Assembly (NCBI RefSeq): GCF_030159255.1 | Contig: NZ_BSCT01000002.1 | Coordinates: forward strand, 310,001-374,000 | DNA from: Bradyrhizobium sp. SSBR45G | GTDB taxonomy: Bacteria > Pseudomonadota > Alphaproteobacteria > Rhizobiales > Xanthobacteraceae | Direction: 5' to 3' | Length of the DNA stretch: 64,000 nt | Shown: one piece after another, positions 29,172 through 36,973 of the stretch | Position numbering within the stretch: the stretch's first letter is position 1 | How the letters are laid out: each line of letters begins with the position of its first letter | Program-made: the position numbers and the translations under genes | Notes under the pieces: generated by a model | Database searches by the model: none | What the model was told of the DNA's origin: nothing | What the model saw: only the letters and a program-made list of their open reading frames with translations

Positions 29172-30878
29172 ATGGCCACGCTGACCCGCCGCGCCTATGC
29201 CGAACTCTATGGTCCGACCAAGGGCGATCTCATCCGGCTCGCCGACACCAGCCTGCTCGCCGAGATCGAGCACGATTACACCACCTACGGCCATGAGCTG
29301 CTGGTCGGCGCCGGCAAGAATTTGCGCGACGGCGAGGCCGTCGCAGCGCACCGCACCTCCCAACACAAGGCCCTCGACGTCGTCATCAAGAACGCGACCA
29401 TCATCGATGCCGTCGCCGGCATCGTGAAGGCCGACATCGGCATCCGCGACGGCCGCATTGTCGGCATCGGCAAGGCCGGCAATCCCGACGTGATGCCGGG
29501 CGTGCATCCGGACATGGTGGTCGGCCATACGACGGCGCCGATCGCCGGCGGCCCGTTCATCGTCACCGCGGGCGCGATCGAGAGCCACGCGCATCTGATC
29601 TCGCCGGAGCAGTCGGATCATGCGCTGTCCGGCGGCACCACCACCATGATCGGCAACGGCTCGGGGCCGGTGTTCGACGTCGGCTCGGGCTCGGGGCCGA
29701 ACTTCGGCCATTTCCTCAAGTCGATCGAGTTCTCGCCGCTGAACTTCGCGCTGTTCGGCCGCGGCGGCTCCAATCCCGAAGCGGTCGAGGAGGCGGTCGC
29801 GGCCGGCGGCATGTCGGTCAAGATCCACGAGGATTTCGGCGCCGCGCCTGATGTCATCGACAAGACTTTGATCGCCGCCGACCGCAATGATTTCGCCGTT
29901 CATCTGCACACGGATTCCATCAACGAATACGGCTTCTGCGAGGACACGATGGCGGCGGTCGATGGCCGCACCATCCACATGTATCACGTCGAGGGCGCCG
30001 GCGGCGGCCATGCGCCTGATCTGCTCAAGGTCGTGTCCTGGCCCAACGTCATTCCATCCTCGACCAACCCGACCAATCCCTACACCTCCTATGGCATGGA
30101 GGAGGGGGTGCCGATGACGATGATCTGTCATCAGCTCAACTACAATGCGCCGGAGGACGTCATGTTTGGCGAGGCGCGGGTGCGCGCGCAGTCGATGGCG
30201 GCGGAGGATTTCCTGCACGACATGGGCGCGATCTCGATCTTCGGGACGGACACGCAAGGCATGGGCCGGCTCGCCGAGAACGTCGCCAAATGCTGGCAGC
30301 TCGCCAGCGTGATGAAGGACCGCATCGGGCGGCTGCCCGAGGAGGCGACCGCGCGTGCCGACAATGAGCGCATCAAGCGCTACATCGCCAAGCTCACGAT
30401 CAATCCGGCCATTGCCGTCGGCATCGACCATGTCGTCGGCTCGATCGAGGTCGGCAAGATGGCGGATCTCGTACTATGGCCGCGCGCCTCGTTCGGGCTG
30501 AAGCCCTATATGGTGATCAAGAACGGCTTTCCGGTGTGGGCCGCGATGGGCGACGGCAATGGCAGCCTCGGGCTGTCGGAGCCGATGATCCAGAAGCGGA
30601 TGTGGGGCGCGCTCGGTGCGGCGCCCCAGCGGCTCGGCGTCAACTTCATGTCGAAGCTCGCGGTCGAGGCGGGCATCCGCGACAAGCTCGGGCTTGGACG
30701 CGAGACCATGCAGATCAGGAACGTGCGCCGGTTGCGCAAGATCGACATGGTCAGAAACGCGGCGATGCCGCAGGTCGAAGTCGATCCGCAGACCTTCGAG
30801 GTTCGCGCCGACGGCAAGCTCTTGATGTGTCCGCCGGCTACGACCGTGCCGCTCGCAAGGAGGTTCATGCTGCGATGA
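29172..30878 (+). CDS. ureC: urease alpha subunit, divergent
   Basis: A 568-residue catalytic subunit that hydrolyses urea to ammonia and carbamate. Dinickel ligands are H139 and H141 (ESHAHL), the lysine to be carbamylated K217 (VKIHED), H246, H272 (YHVEGAGGG) and D360. H219, H320, R336 and the flap cysteine C319 are also present, with the same numbers as Klebsiella from K217 onward. Differences are clear: DTHIH is ESHAH, the loop after GNGSGP is rewritten and five residues shorter, H321 is Gln and A363 is Gly. A urease-type enzyme is certain; the exact substrate or kinetics may differ. The end overlaps ureG (ATGA). Confidence 0.95.
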   Translation: MATLTRRAYAELYGPTKGDLIRLADTSLLAEIEHDYTTYGHELLVGAGKNLRDGEAVAAHRTSQHKALDVVIKNATIIDAVAGIVKADIGIRDGRIVGIGKAGNPDVMPGVHPDMVVGHTTAPIAGGPFIVTAGAIESHAHLISPEQSDHALSGGTTTMIGNGSGPVFDVGSGSGPNFGHFLKSIEFSPLNFALFGRGGSNPEAVEEAVAAGGMSVKIHEDFGAAPDVIDKTLIAADRNDFAVHLHTDSINEYGFCEDTMAAVDGRTIHMYHVEGAGGGHAPDLLKVVSWPNVIPSSTNPTNPYTSYGMEEGVPMTMICHQLNYNAPEDVMFGEARVRAQSMAAEDFLHDMGAISIFGTDTQGMGRLAENVAKCWQLASVMKDRIGRLPEEATARADNERIKRYIAKLTINPAIAVGIDHVVGSIEVGKMADLVLWPRASFGLKPYMVIKNGFPVWAAMGDGNGSLGLSEPMIQKRMWGALGAAPQRLGVNFMSKLAVEAGIRDKLGLGRETMQIRNVRRLRKIDMVRNAAMPQVEVDPQTFEVRADGKLLMCPPATTVPLARRFMLR

Positions 30879-31519
30879 GCCGTCTCGCTCTTACCCGCAT
30901 CGACCAGCCGATGACCGCCGCGCGCGTCGGCATCGGCGGTCCCGTCGGCTCCGGCAAGACCGCGCTGGTCGAGCGCCTGATCCCGGCGCTGCAGGCGCGC
31001 GGCATCGACATCGCCGTCATCACCAACGATCTCGTCACGGCCGAGGATGCCGAGCGCGTCCGCCGCTCCGGCCTGATCGATCCGGCGCGCGTCTCTGCGG
31101 TCGAGGCGGGCGCCTGTCCGCACACCGTGATCCGCGAGGACCCGACGCTCAACATCGAGGCCGCCGACGAATTGGAGCGGCGCTTTCCCGGCGTCGAACT
31201 GATCCTCTTGGAGAGCGGCGGCGACAATCTCGCCTCGACCTTCTCGCGCGACCTCACCGATTTCTGGATGTTCGTGATCGACGTCGCTGGCGGCGACGAC
31301 ATCCCGCGCAAGCGCGGCCCCGGCGTCATCCGCGCCGATCTGCTCGTCATCAACAAGGTCGATCTCGCCCCGCATGTCGGCGTCGATCTCGCCCGCATGC
31401 AGCGCGAGGCGACTGACGTGCGCGGCGGACGGCCGGTGCTGCTGACGAACTGCCGGCGTGGCGAGGGCATTGATGCGATCGTCGACCTGCTGGAGCGCGA
31501 GGTGCTGTTCCGCACGTGA
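30875..31519 (+). CDS. ureG: urease accessory GTPase UreG
   Basis: A 214-residue SIMIBI-class GTPase that powers nickel insertion. The P-loop GPVGSGKT is at about 22-29. The metal-binding CPH motif lies in [13 protein letters not shown], the switch in [16 protein letters not shown], and the base-recognition motif is NKVDLAP. The His-rich N-terminus found in some actinobacterial homologues is absent. The start overlaps the ureC stop and the stop overlaps the ureD start, so stoichiometric translation is expected. Confidence 0.96.
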   Translation: MSRLALTRIDQPMTAARVGIGGPVGSGKTALVERLIPALQARGIDIAVITNDLVTAEDAERVRRSGLIDPARVSAVEAGACPHTVIREDPTLNIEAADELERRFPGVELILLESGGDNLASTFSRDLTDFWMFVIDVAGGDDIPRKRGPGVIRADLLVINKVDLAPHVGVDLARMQREATDVRGGRPVLLTNCRRGEGIDAIVDLLEREVLFRT

Positions 31520-32379
31520 GCGCATCAGTCCCAGAGCCGCCGCGGCTCGACCTGAGCTTTGTCCGCTGCGGCGGCCGCACCGTGATCGACCGCCGGCTGT
31601 TCGCCTGGCCGTTCGTGCTGACGCGTAGCTTTCACACCGATGCCGCGCGACCGGATCTGCTCAGCGTCATTCTGCAGACCGGCAGCGGTGCGGTGCACGG
31701 CGAGGACCGGCTGACGCAACGCTTCACGCTCGGGGAAGGCGCCTCCGTCCGTGTCGCCACGCAGGGCGCGACATCGGTGCACCGCGCCGAGCCGGGGACG
31801 CGGGCCGTCGAGCATGTCGTGCTGCGCGTCGCGGCCGGCGCCTCGCTCGACTATCGCCCGGAGCCGCGCATCCTGTTTCCCGACGCGGCGCTATGTCAGG
31901 TGCTCGACCTGGACTGTGCCGCCGATGCCTCGGCGCTGCTGACCGATGCCTTCACGATGCACGATCCGGACGGGCAGGGCCGCCTGTTCCGCGAGCTCGA
32001 CTCGACGCTGATCGTGCGCCGGCCGGGCGCCGAACCTGTCCTGATCGACCGCATGCATCTGCGCCATCCCGAAATCGCGGTGTTCAAGGGTCACCGTGCC
32101 TTCGGCTCGGCCCTGCTGATGCTGCCGCGCGCGGATCCCGCCGCCGCGCGTCAGCGTCTCGCCGACGCGCTGATGCCGATCGGCGGGCTCTATGCGGCTG
32201 CAAGCCTGCTGCCTGGCGGCGCCGGCCTCGGCGTCCGCCTGGCGGCGGGCGAGATGCGCCAGCTCCGCGCCGGCTTCGACGCGGTCGCAGCGGTGCATCG
32301 CCAGATCGAGCTTGGCGCGATAGAAGGCCCGGCTCAGGCTCCGAGCGCCGCCGCCACGGCACGGCCGACCGCGGCGTGA
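31516..32379 (+). CDS. ureD: urease accessory protein UreD
   Basis: A 287-residue UreD/UreH, the scaffold through which nickel reaches the active site. The N-terminal [25 protein letters not shown] and the central [13 protein letters not shown] are recognisable (canonical TQSATKVYRS). It uses a GTG start inside the ureG stop. Its last 46 bases overlap the 3' end of a beta-lactamase gene on the other strand, so the two transcripts can pair. In many ure operons ureD comes first; last place here is unusual for rhizobia. Confidence 0.92.
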   Translation: MSASVPEPPRLDLSFVRCGGRTVIDRRLFAWPFVLTRSFHTDAARPDLLSVILQTGSGAVHGEDRLTQRFTLGEGASVRVATQGATSVHRAEPGTRAVEHVVLRVAAGASLDYRPEPRILFPDAALCQVLDLDCAADASALLTDAFTMHDPDGQGRLFRELDSTLIVRRPGAEPVLIDRMHLRHPEIAVFKGHRAFGSALLMLPRADPAAARQRLADALMPIGGLYAAASLLPGGAGLGVRLAAGEMRQLRAGFDAVAAVHRQIELGAIEGPAQAPSAAATARPTAA

Positions 32380-33200
32380 GCGGCGTTGCGCTTGTCGTCG
32401 CCGGCCTTGGTCTCCGTGAGATAGCTCGTCACGATCACAGCCGCGCGCCCCGCAGGCCAGATCACGGCGACGTCATTGCTGCTGCCGCGCTCGCCCGTTC
32501 CGGTCTTGTCGCCGACGCGCCATGCGGCGGGGAGGCCGGCGCGCAGCCTGGCGGCGCCGGTCTTGCAGCCGATCAGCCAGCCGTTCAGGACGTCGCGCGA
32601 GGCCGCCGACAGCGTGTTGTCGGTCGTCAGCTTCGCCAGGGTCTGCGCCATCGCCGCCGGCGTGGTCGTGTCCCTGACATCGCCCGGCGCGCTCTCATTG
32701 AGCTCCGGCTCGATGCGGTCGAGCCGGGTGATGCCGTCACCGAAGCCGCGGATCGCGCGGGTCAGGCCGGCGGGACCGCCCAGCGTCGCCAGCAGCAGGT
32801 TCGCCGCCGTATTGTCGCTCAGCGTCACGGCCGCCTCGCACAGTTCGCCGACCGACAGGCCGGAGGTCCCGACATAGGATTTGGTCACCGGCGCGTAGGA
32901 CAGGATGTCTGCTTGCGTGATCGGAATGCGCCGTGCCAACTGCTCGGCGCCGGCATCGACCTTGCCGAGAATCGCGGCCGCCAGCAGCGCCTTGAAGGTG
33001 CTGCACATCGGGAACCGCTCGTCGAGCCGATGGCCGCTCAGCGCTCCGCTCGCAGTGTCGAGCAGCGCCACGCCGAGGCGCCCGCCGCTGTCGACCTCGA
33101 TGCCGGCGATCGTCTCTTGAAAGTCGGCTGCGAGCGCCGGCTTCACCAGCAGAGGCACGAGCGCGAGGGGAAACAATTGCCGCCGTGTGTAACGCGTCAC
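32334..33200 (-). CDS. class A beta-lactamase
   Basis: A 288-residue serine beta-lactamase. A Tat-type signal (TRRQLFPLALVPLLV) ends at KPALAAD. The motifs are complete: CSTFK (nucleophile S70 in Ambler numbering, with C69), SDN (SDNTAAN), EPELNES containing E166, and KTG in GDKTGTGERG. C69 has no partner at position 238, so the disulfide of KPC/NMC-type carbapenemases is not made. It uses a GTG start with AAGGA upstream. Chromosomal class A enzymes are widespread in Bradyrhizobium. No AmpR-type regulator is adjacent. It overlaps ureD tail to tail. Confidence 0.95.
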   Translation of the reverse strand: MTRYTRRQLFPLALVPLLVKPALAADFQETIAGIEVDSGGRLGVALLDTASGALSGHRLDERFPMCSTFKALLAAAILGKVDAGAEQLARRIPITQADILSYAPVTKSYVGTSGLSVGELCEAAVTLSDNTAANLLLATLGGPAGLTRAIRGFGDGITRLDRIEPELNESAPGDVRDTTTPAAMAQTLAKLTTDNTLSAASRDVLNGWLIGCKTGAARLRAGLPAAWRVGDKTGTGERGSSNDVAVIWPAGRAAVIVTSYLTETKAGDDKRNAAHAAVGRAVAAALGA

Positions 33201-33218
33201 AGGAAGCGTCCTTGAACT

Positions 33219-34010
33219 CTACGCCGTCTCGAGATCGAAATCGGCCCACACCGGCACGTGATCCGACGGCTTCTCCCAGGCCCTGACATAGCTGTCGATG
33301 CCGACCTCGACCAGCCGGTCGCTCGCCTGCGGGGACAACAACAGGTGATCAATGCGAATGCCCATGTTCTTCTGCCAGGCGCCGGCCTGATAGTCCCAGA
33401 ACGTGTATTGTCCGGGCGCATCGGTGACGGCACGCAACGCGTCCGTGAGCCCCAGGCCGAGCAGGGATTGGAAGCTCTCGCGCGTCGCGGGCCGGAACAG
33501 CGCGTCATCGACCCAGGCCTCGGGGTTGGAGACGTCCGCGGCGGCCGGGATCACGTTGAAGTCGCCTGCGAGGATCAGCGGCTCCTCGGTCTTCAGCCGT
33601 TCACGTGCATAGTCACGAAGCCTGGACATCCATTTGAGCTTGTAGGGATATTTATCGGTGTTCGCCGGGTTGCCATTGGGCAGATAGAGGCAGGCGATCC
33701 GCACCACGCCGGTCTTGAGGCTGACCACGCCTTCGAGGAACCGCGCATGCACGTCCTCATCGTCACCGGCAAGACCCGACTTGGTCTCGTCGAACGGCAG
33801 CTTCGACAGCAGCGCCACGCCATTGAATGTCTTCTGGCCGTGCGTCACCACGTTGTAGCCGAGCGCCTCGATCTCCAGCCTGGGGAATGCGTCGTCCGTG
33901 CACTTGATCTCCTGCAGGCAGACGATGTCCGGCGAGCACTCCTTGAGCCAGGTCACGAGATGCTCGATCCGTTGCCGGACCGAATTGACGTTCCAGGTGG
34001 CGATGCGCAT
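33219..34010 (-). CDS. xthA: exodeoxyribonuclease III
   Basis: A 263-residue AP endonuclease/3'-exonuclease of the ExoIII family in base-excision repair. Catalytic segments are ATWNVNSVR, CLQEIKC (metal Glu), LAGDFNVIP (Asp and Asn) and PSDHVPVW (Asp-His). The length fits bacterial XthA (about 265). It stands on the minus strand upstream of the beta-lactamase with a short gap, and its own promoter probably lies in 34011-34136. Confidence 0.96.
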   Translation of the reverse strand: MRIATWNVNSVRQRIEHLVTWLKECSPDIVCLQEIKCTDDAFPRLEIEALGYNVVTHGQKTFNGVALLSKLPFDETKSGLAGDDEDVHARFLEGVVSLKTGVVRIACLYLPNGNPANTDKYPYKLKWMSRLRDYARERLKTEEPLILAGDFNVIPAAADVSNPEAWVDDALFRPATRESFQSLLGLGLTDALRAVTDAPGQYTFWDYQAGAWQKNMGIRIDHLLLSPQASDRLVEVGIDSYVRAWEKPSDHVPVWADFDLETA

Positions 34011-34136
34011 GACCGGTTCCGCGGAGGCTCGAGAGGACGGCCCCGGTTAGATCAAGCGGCGAGGGCCCTGGTCAAGGTCCAAGGCCTCCGAACGGCCTCC
34101 GAAATCACAGGACGGCGGTGGCGGCCGACGGATGCC

Positions 34137-34616
34137 TCAGCCGATGACCGGAAGCGGCAGCCCGGCCGCATGCGCCTTGATCCATTTCTGCAGCTCGGCG
34201 ACGTGCTCGCTTTCCTCTTCGGTGAACTCCTTCGCGAACGCCCTGATTTCGGGATCGTCGGTGGTCTCGAGAATGGTCTTGTAATAGTCGTAGCTCGCGG
34301 TCTCCGCCTGCAGCGCAATCTCGAGCGCCTCCTCGCGGCCGACGAACGGATCGGCGGCCCAGATCGCGGCCGTCTCCGGGCTCTCCGGCCCCGGCCACTG
34401 GAATTCATCGTGCTTGAGATCCGGCAGGTCGCGGAAGCCGCCGCGCTCCCTGGCGGACGCCAGATGCAGCCGCGAATAGTCGGCGAGCTGCCGGAACAGC
34501 CGGGCCACCTCGCGGTTGCTGCAATTCTCCATCGCATCGGCCAGATGGTCGAAGCGATCGGCGGCCTCGCGCTCCAGACGGATCGCGTGGACCAGGAATT
34601 CCTCAACGGTCAACAT
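34137..34616 (-). CDS. stand-alone ferritin-like diiron protein
   Basis: A 159-residue four-helix ferritin/rubrerythrin-like protein. Candidate iron ligands run E (RLEREAADRF), H (YSRLHLASA), E (LQAETASYDY) and EExEH (TEEESEHVAEL). It aligns along its whole length with the C-terminal domain of the ferredoxin-ferritin fusion encoded just upstream; both share VAxLFRQLAxxSRLHLA and AKEFxxEExEHVxxLxxWI. It lacks rubredoxin and ferredoxin parts. The ribosome binding site AAGGGAGG is strong. It probably shares transcription with the fusion gene about 70 bases upstream. Likely roles are iron storage, peroxide detoxification or diiron redox chemistry. Confidence 0.85.
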   Translation of the reverse strand: MLTVEEFLVHAIRLEREAADRFDHLADAMENCSNREVARLFRQLADYSRLHLASARERGGFRDLPDLKHDEFQWPGPESPETAAIWAADPFVGREEALEIALQAETASYDYYKTILETTDDPEIRAFAKEFTEEESEHVAELQKWIKAHAAGLPLPVIG

Positions 34617-34685
34617 CGGTGCCTCCCTTCGGGTTCTGTTGGGTCGACAGGGGCGCAGCGAGCGGTGCGCCCCTGTCGACGACGC

Positions 34686-35594
34686 TCAATTGACCGGCTG
34701 CGGCACCGCCGTCTTCTGCAGCCATTCCTCGCGCGTGATCCAGGCCTCGAGCAGCCGGACGTGCTCGGCTTCCTCCTTCACGAACTCCTTGGCCATCGCG
34801 GCGATCTCCGGCACCTTGGTCTTGGCGGCGACCGAGACGTAGAACTCATAGCCGCGCTTCTCGCCTTCGAGCGCCGCCTTGAGCGCATCGAGCCGGGACA
34901 TCGCGGCATCGCCGGCCCAGATCGACGTTCGCTCCGGCGTCTCGTGGTCGGGCCAGGCGTAGTCGGGCGGGATCACCTTGTTGAGATCGATGCTGGCCGC
35001 GCGCGACTTGGCTTCCGCCAGATGCAGGCGGGAGAACCCGGCGAGCTGGCGAAACAGCGTCGCGACCTCCGCATTGCCATGGTCGTCCATCTTGGCCGCG
35101 ATGATGTCGAAATGTAGCGCCGCATCCTCCTCGACCTTGACGGCGTAGCCGAGGAATTCGTCGAGGCCTGAGATCTCGACGCCGCCCTTGTAGGCCTTCA
35201 CCGCATGCGTGATGTGCGGGCCGGCCGGCGGCACGGTCTCGTCGCCCACGAACTTGACGAGCACGTCCTCGTTGCGGACGAAGCACTGGCAGGCGAGCCG
35301 GTAGTGCGGCGGCATGTCGTTGACCTCGGCGTTCTCGATCTCCGCCTTGGAGATCTTGCCGAGCTGCTTCAACAGCTCCTTCTCCTTCTCGGTCAACGCG
35401 ATCGCGTATTTGGTCCGCGGATTGAAATGCGTGACCTCGACGAGGCACGAGCCGCATTCGCCGTCCTGGCAATCGAACGGGATCGGAATCTTGTGCGACT
35501 TCGCGACCGCGAGAATCGTCCCTCTGTCGCCGGCAATCGCGTAGACGGTGATGTCCCTCGGCAGCGAGGGTGAAGAGAAGGTGACATTGGCCAT
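34686..35594 (-). CDS. [2Fe-2S] ferredoxin-ferritin-like fusion protein
   Basis: A 302-residue two-domain protein. Residues about 1-110 are a plant-type [2Fe-2S] ferredoxin with Cys ligands in DCQDGECGSCLVEV and a fourth in LACQCFV; an insert (LTEKEKELLKQLGKI) sits between them. Residues about 140-295 are a ferritin-like diiron helical bundle with E (VEEDAALHF), H (FSRLHLAEA), E (LEGEKRGYEF) and KEEAEHVRLLE. The ferredoxin could pass electrons directly to the diiron site, for iron release or O2/peroxide reduction. AGGAGG five bases before the ATG fixes the start. Two FixK/FNR boxes lie about 175-205 bases upstream, suggesting induction under low oxygen. Confidence 0.88.
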   Translation of the reverse strand: MANVTFSSPSLPRDITVYAIAGDRGTILAVAKSHKIPIPFDCQDGECGSCLVEVTHFNPRTKYAIALTEKEKELLKQLGKISKAEIENAEVNDMPPHYRLACQCFVRNEDVLVKFVGDETVPPAGPHITHAVKAYKGGVEISGLDEFLGYAVKVEEDAALHFDIIAAKMDDHGNAEVATLFRQLAGFSRLHLAEAKSRAASIDLNKVIPPDYAWPDHETPERTSIWAGDAAMSRLDALKAALEGEKRGYEFYVSVAAKTKVPEIAAMAKEFVKEEAEHVRLLEAWITREEWLQKTAVPQPVN

Positions 35595-35767
35595 TTCGGC
35601 CTCCTGGGTTCCATGCATGCGTTCACCGCGCCCTGTCAGCAAGGCGCGTGCCACGCGTGTAGTTCGTTGTTTGCAAACTCGATTATCGGAAATCGACGGC
35701 GTTGCGCTCGTGTTGGGGTTGTGACAGCCCCTGCGCACTTGCCAACAAGCATCGCGTCGCGGCCGGT

Positions 35768-35781
35768 TTGATCTCGATCAA
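35768..35781. promoter_or_regulatory. FixK/FNR box 1
   Basis: TTGAT-CTCG-ATCAA is a perfect symmetric match to the rhizobial FixK2/FNR consensus. A start site about 40 bases away on the minus strand would give a 5' leader of about 140 bases for the ferredoxin-ferritin gene. No convincing plus-strand gene follows. Confidence 0.75.
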
Positions 35782-35786
35782 GCAGC

Positions 35787-35800
35787 TTGACCTGGATCAA
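35787..35800. promoter_or_regulatory. FixK/FNR box 2
   Basis: TTGAC-CTGG-ATCAA differs from the symmetric consensus at one position, and TTGAC is an accepted FNR half-site. Its centre is 19 bases from box 1, close to two helical turns, so two dimers could bind side by side. Confidence 0.65.
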
Positions 35801-36195
35801 CGTCCGCCGGCGCGGGGGGGGCGGCGGCGCAGCGCGTCCGCGCGGACGATGCCGGATGCGCAGGGATGAGACCGTTCCGGACGTCCGGCGTTTCACTTGT
35901 GGAGCACCCGCTGCAACCGCTGCTGCAGCGTTTGACGGCGACATCGGCACGGCTGTACTATCGCAGCTCGATCGTCACGTGGCCGCGCTCCGGTCATTCT
36001 GGAGCCGCCACAACGGGGGGCATCGACCCCGGACCGATCGGCGGTTGAGCCTCACGACTGTGCCGGACCCGCAGTCTTCAATGTGACGATGTTTGGCTCA
36101 CTAAGTCGTCCCGGCGAACCGCACCAGATTTTTTTTGGCGTGTAGCAACCGTCGCACCCGCTGGCGCGGAAGATGAGCGCGATGCCAATGATTGA

Positions 36196-36362
36196 GCCCT
36201 CTCCCCCTGCGGGAGAGGGCAAGTAGGACAGCGCGGCGGGCTCGGTTGGGTGAGGGGTATCTCTCCACGAGTGTCGTTCGTAGAGAGATACCCCTCACCC
36301 AACCGCGTTCGCGGATAGGCCGGAGCTGCCCTCTCCCGCAAGGGGAGAGGGCGCTGTATCGC
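36196..36362. repeat. 167-bp palindromic element, copy 1
   Basis: Outer arms GCCCTCTCCC and GGGAGAGGGC bound the element. The centre has a second palindrome, GGGTGAGGGGTATCTCT and its complement. A same-length, same-orientation copy lies at 40202-40368. The elements look like compound REP/BIME-type units, not protein-coding DNA. Confidence 0.85.
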
Positions 36363-36426
36363 ACAAGACGCTGGCGGCGCGAGGGGAGCGGAGGGCGTGT
36401 CGGGCCGAGCCCTCCATGTTGCTCGA

Positions 36427-36954
36427 TCATATCGTCCAGCCCTCTACCGGATAAGCCAGCGCGTCACGCGGCTGGATCTCAGCCCCCAGACCATTTCGAA
36501 ACCGGCTGGCGTAGAACGCCAGCGGCAGGCCGTCGCGATGGCGGCACCAGCGGACTTCGCCGATGAACAGCGTGTGGTCGGCGATCTCCACCGCGCTGAC
36601 GACCTCGCAGCCGAACTGCGCGATCGCCTGCGGCAGCAGGAAGAAGCCGTCGTGCTCGTCCAGGGACGGTGCGCCTTGCGCCAGCGGCGTACCGGCAAAA
36701 TGTCGGCAGATCGCAACATCGTCGGCCGCGAGCACGTTGACCGCATAGCGGCCGGAGTCGGTCACCGCCTGCCAGGTCCGGCCGCGCTTGAGCGAGACCA
36801 GCACCGTCGGCGGCTGCATCGACACAGTCGTGAAGCTGTTGGCGGTCATGCCGACGGCTGCGCCATCGGCCGACCTGCTGGTCACCACGGTGACGCCGGT
36901 GGAGAACCGCGACGCTGCCGCGCGAAAACCGGCCGGGTCCGGATGATGGCTCAT
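36427..36954 (-). CDS. flavin reductase, StyB-like
   Basis: A 175-residue flavin:NAD(P)H oxidoreductase of the HpaC/StyB family. Core segments are FRAAASRFSTGVTVVTS, GMTANSFTTVSMQPPTVLVSL (flavin site) and DHTLFIGEV. It begins 19 bases after the StyA-like gene on the same strand with GGAG upstream. The two form a two-component monooxygenase in which this protein supplies reduced FAD. The longer in-frame N-terminus is the StyA tail read in another frame. Confidence 0.9.
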   Translation of the reverse strand: MSHHPDPAGFRAAASRFSTGVTVVTSRSADGAAVGMTANSFTTVSMQPPTVLVSLKRGRTWQAVTDSGRYAVNVLAADDVAICRHFAGTPLAQGAPSLDEHDGFFLLPQAIAQFGCEVVSAVEIADHTLFIGEVRWCRHRDGLPLAFYASRFRNGLGAEIQPRDALAYPVEGWTI

Positions 36955-36973
36955 GAGCTGCTCCGTCGCGATC

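Larger units (their letters stand above)
35595..36195. other. non-coding gap between ferredoxin-ferritin and the 167-bp repeat
   Basis: Apart from the two FixK/FNR boxes, this stretch holds a short CG-rich palindrome near 35836-35850 and an eight-T run near 36127. Short open frames on both strands have no ribosome binding site and no protein-like composition. No RNA gene is recognised. Confidence 0.5.

Noticed and set aside
35787-36086. 99-residue plus-strand open frame next to the FixK boxes
   Set aside because: Arg-rich composition typical of random GC-rich sequence, no ribosome binding site, no recognisable motif; the boxes are better explained by the minus-strand gene.
36192-36566. Open frames across the 167-bp repeat
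   Set aside because: The translations come from palindromic arms and are mirrored on both strands; this is repeat DNA.
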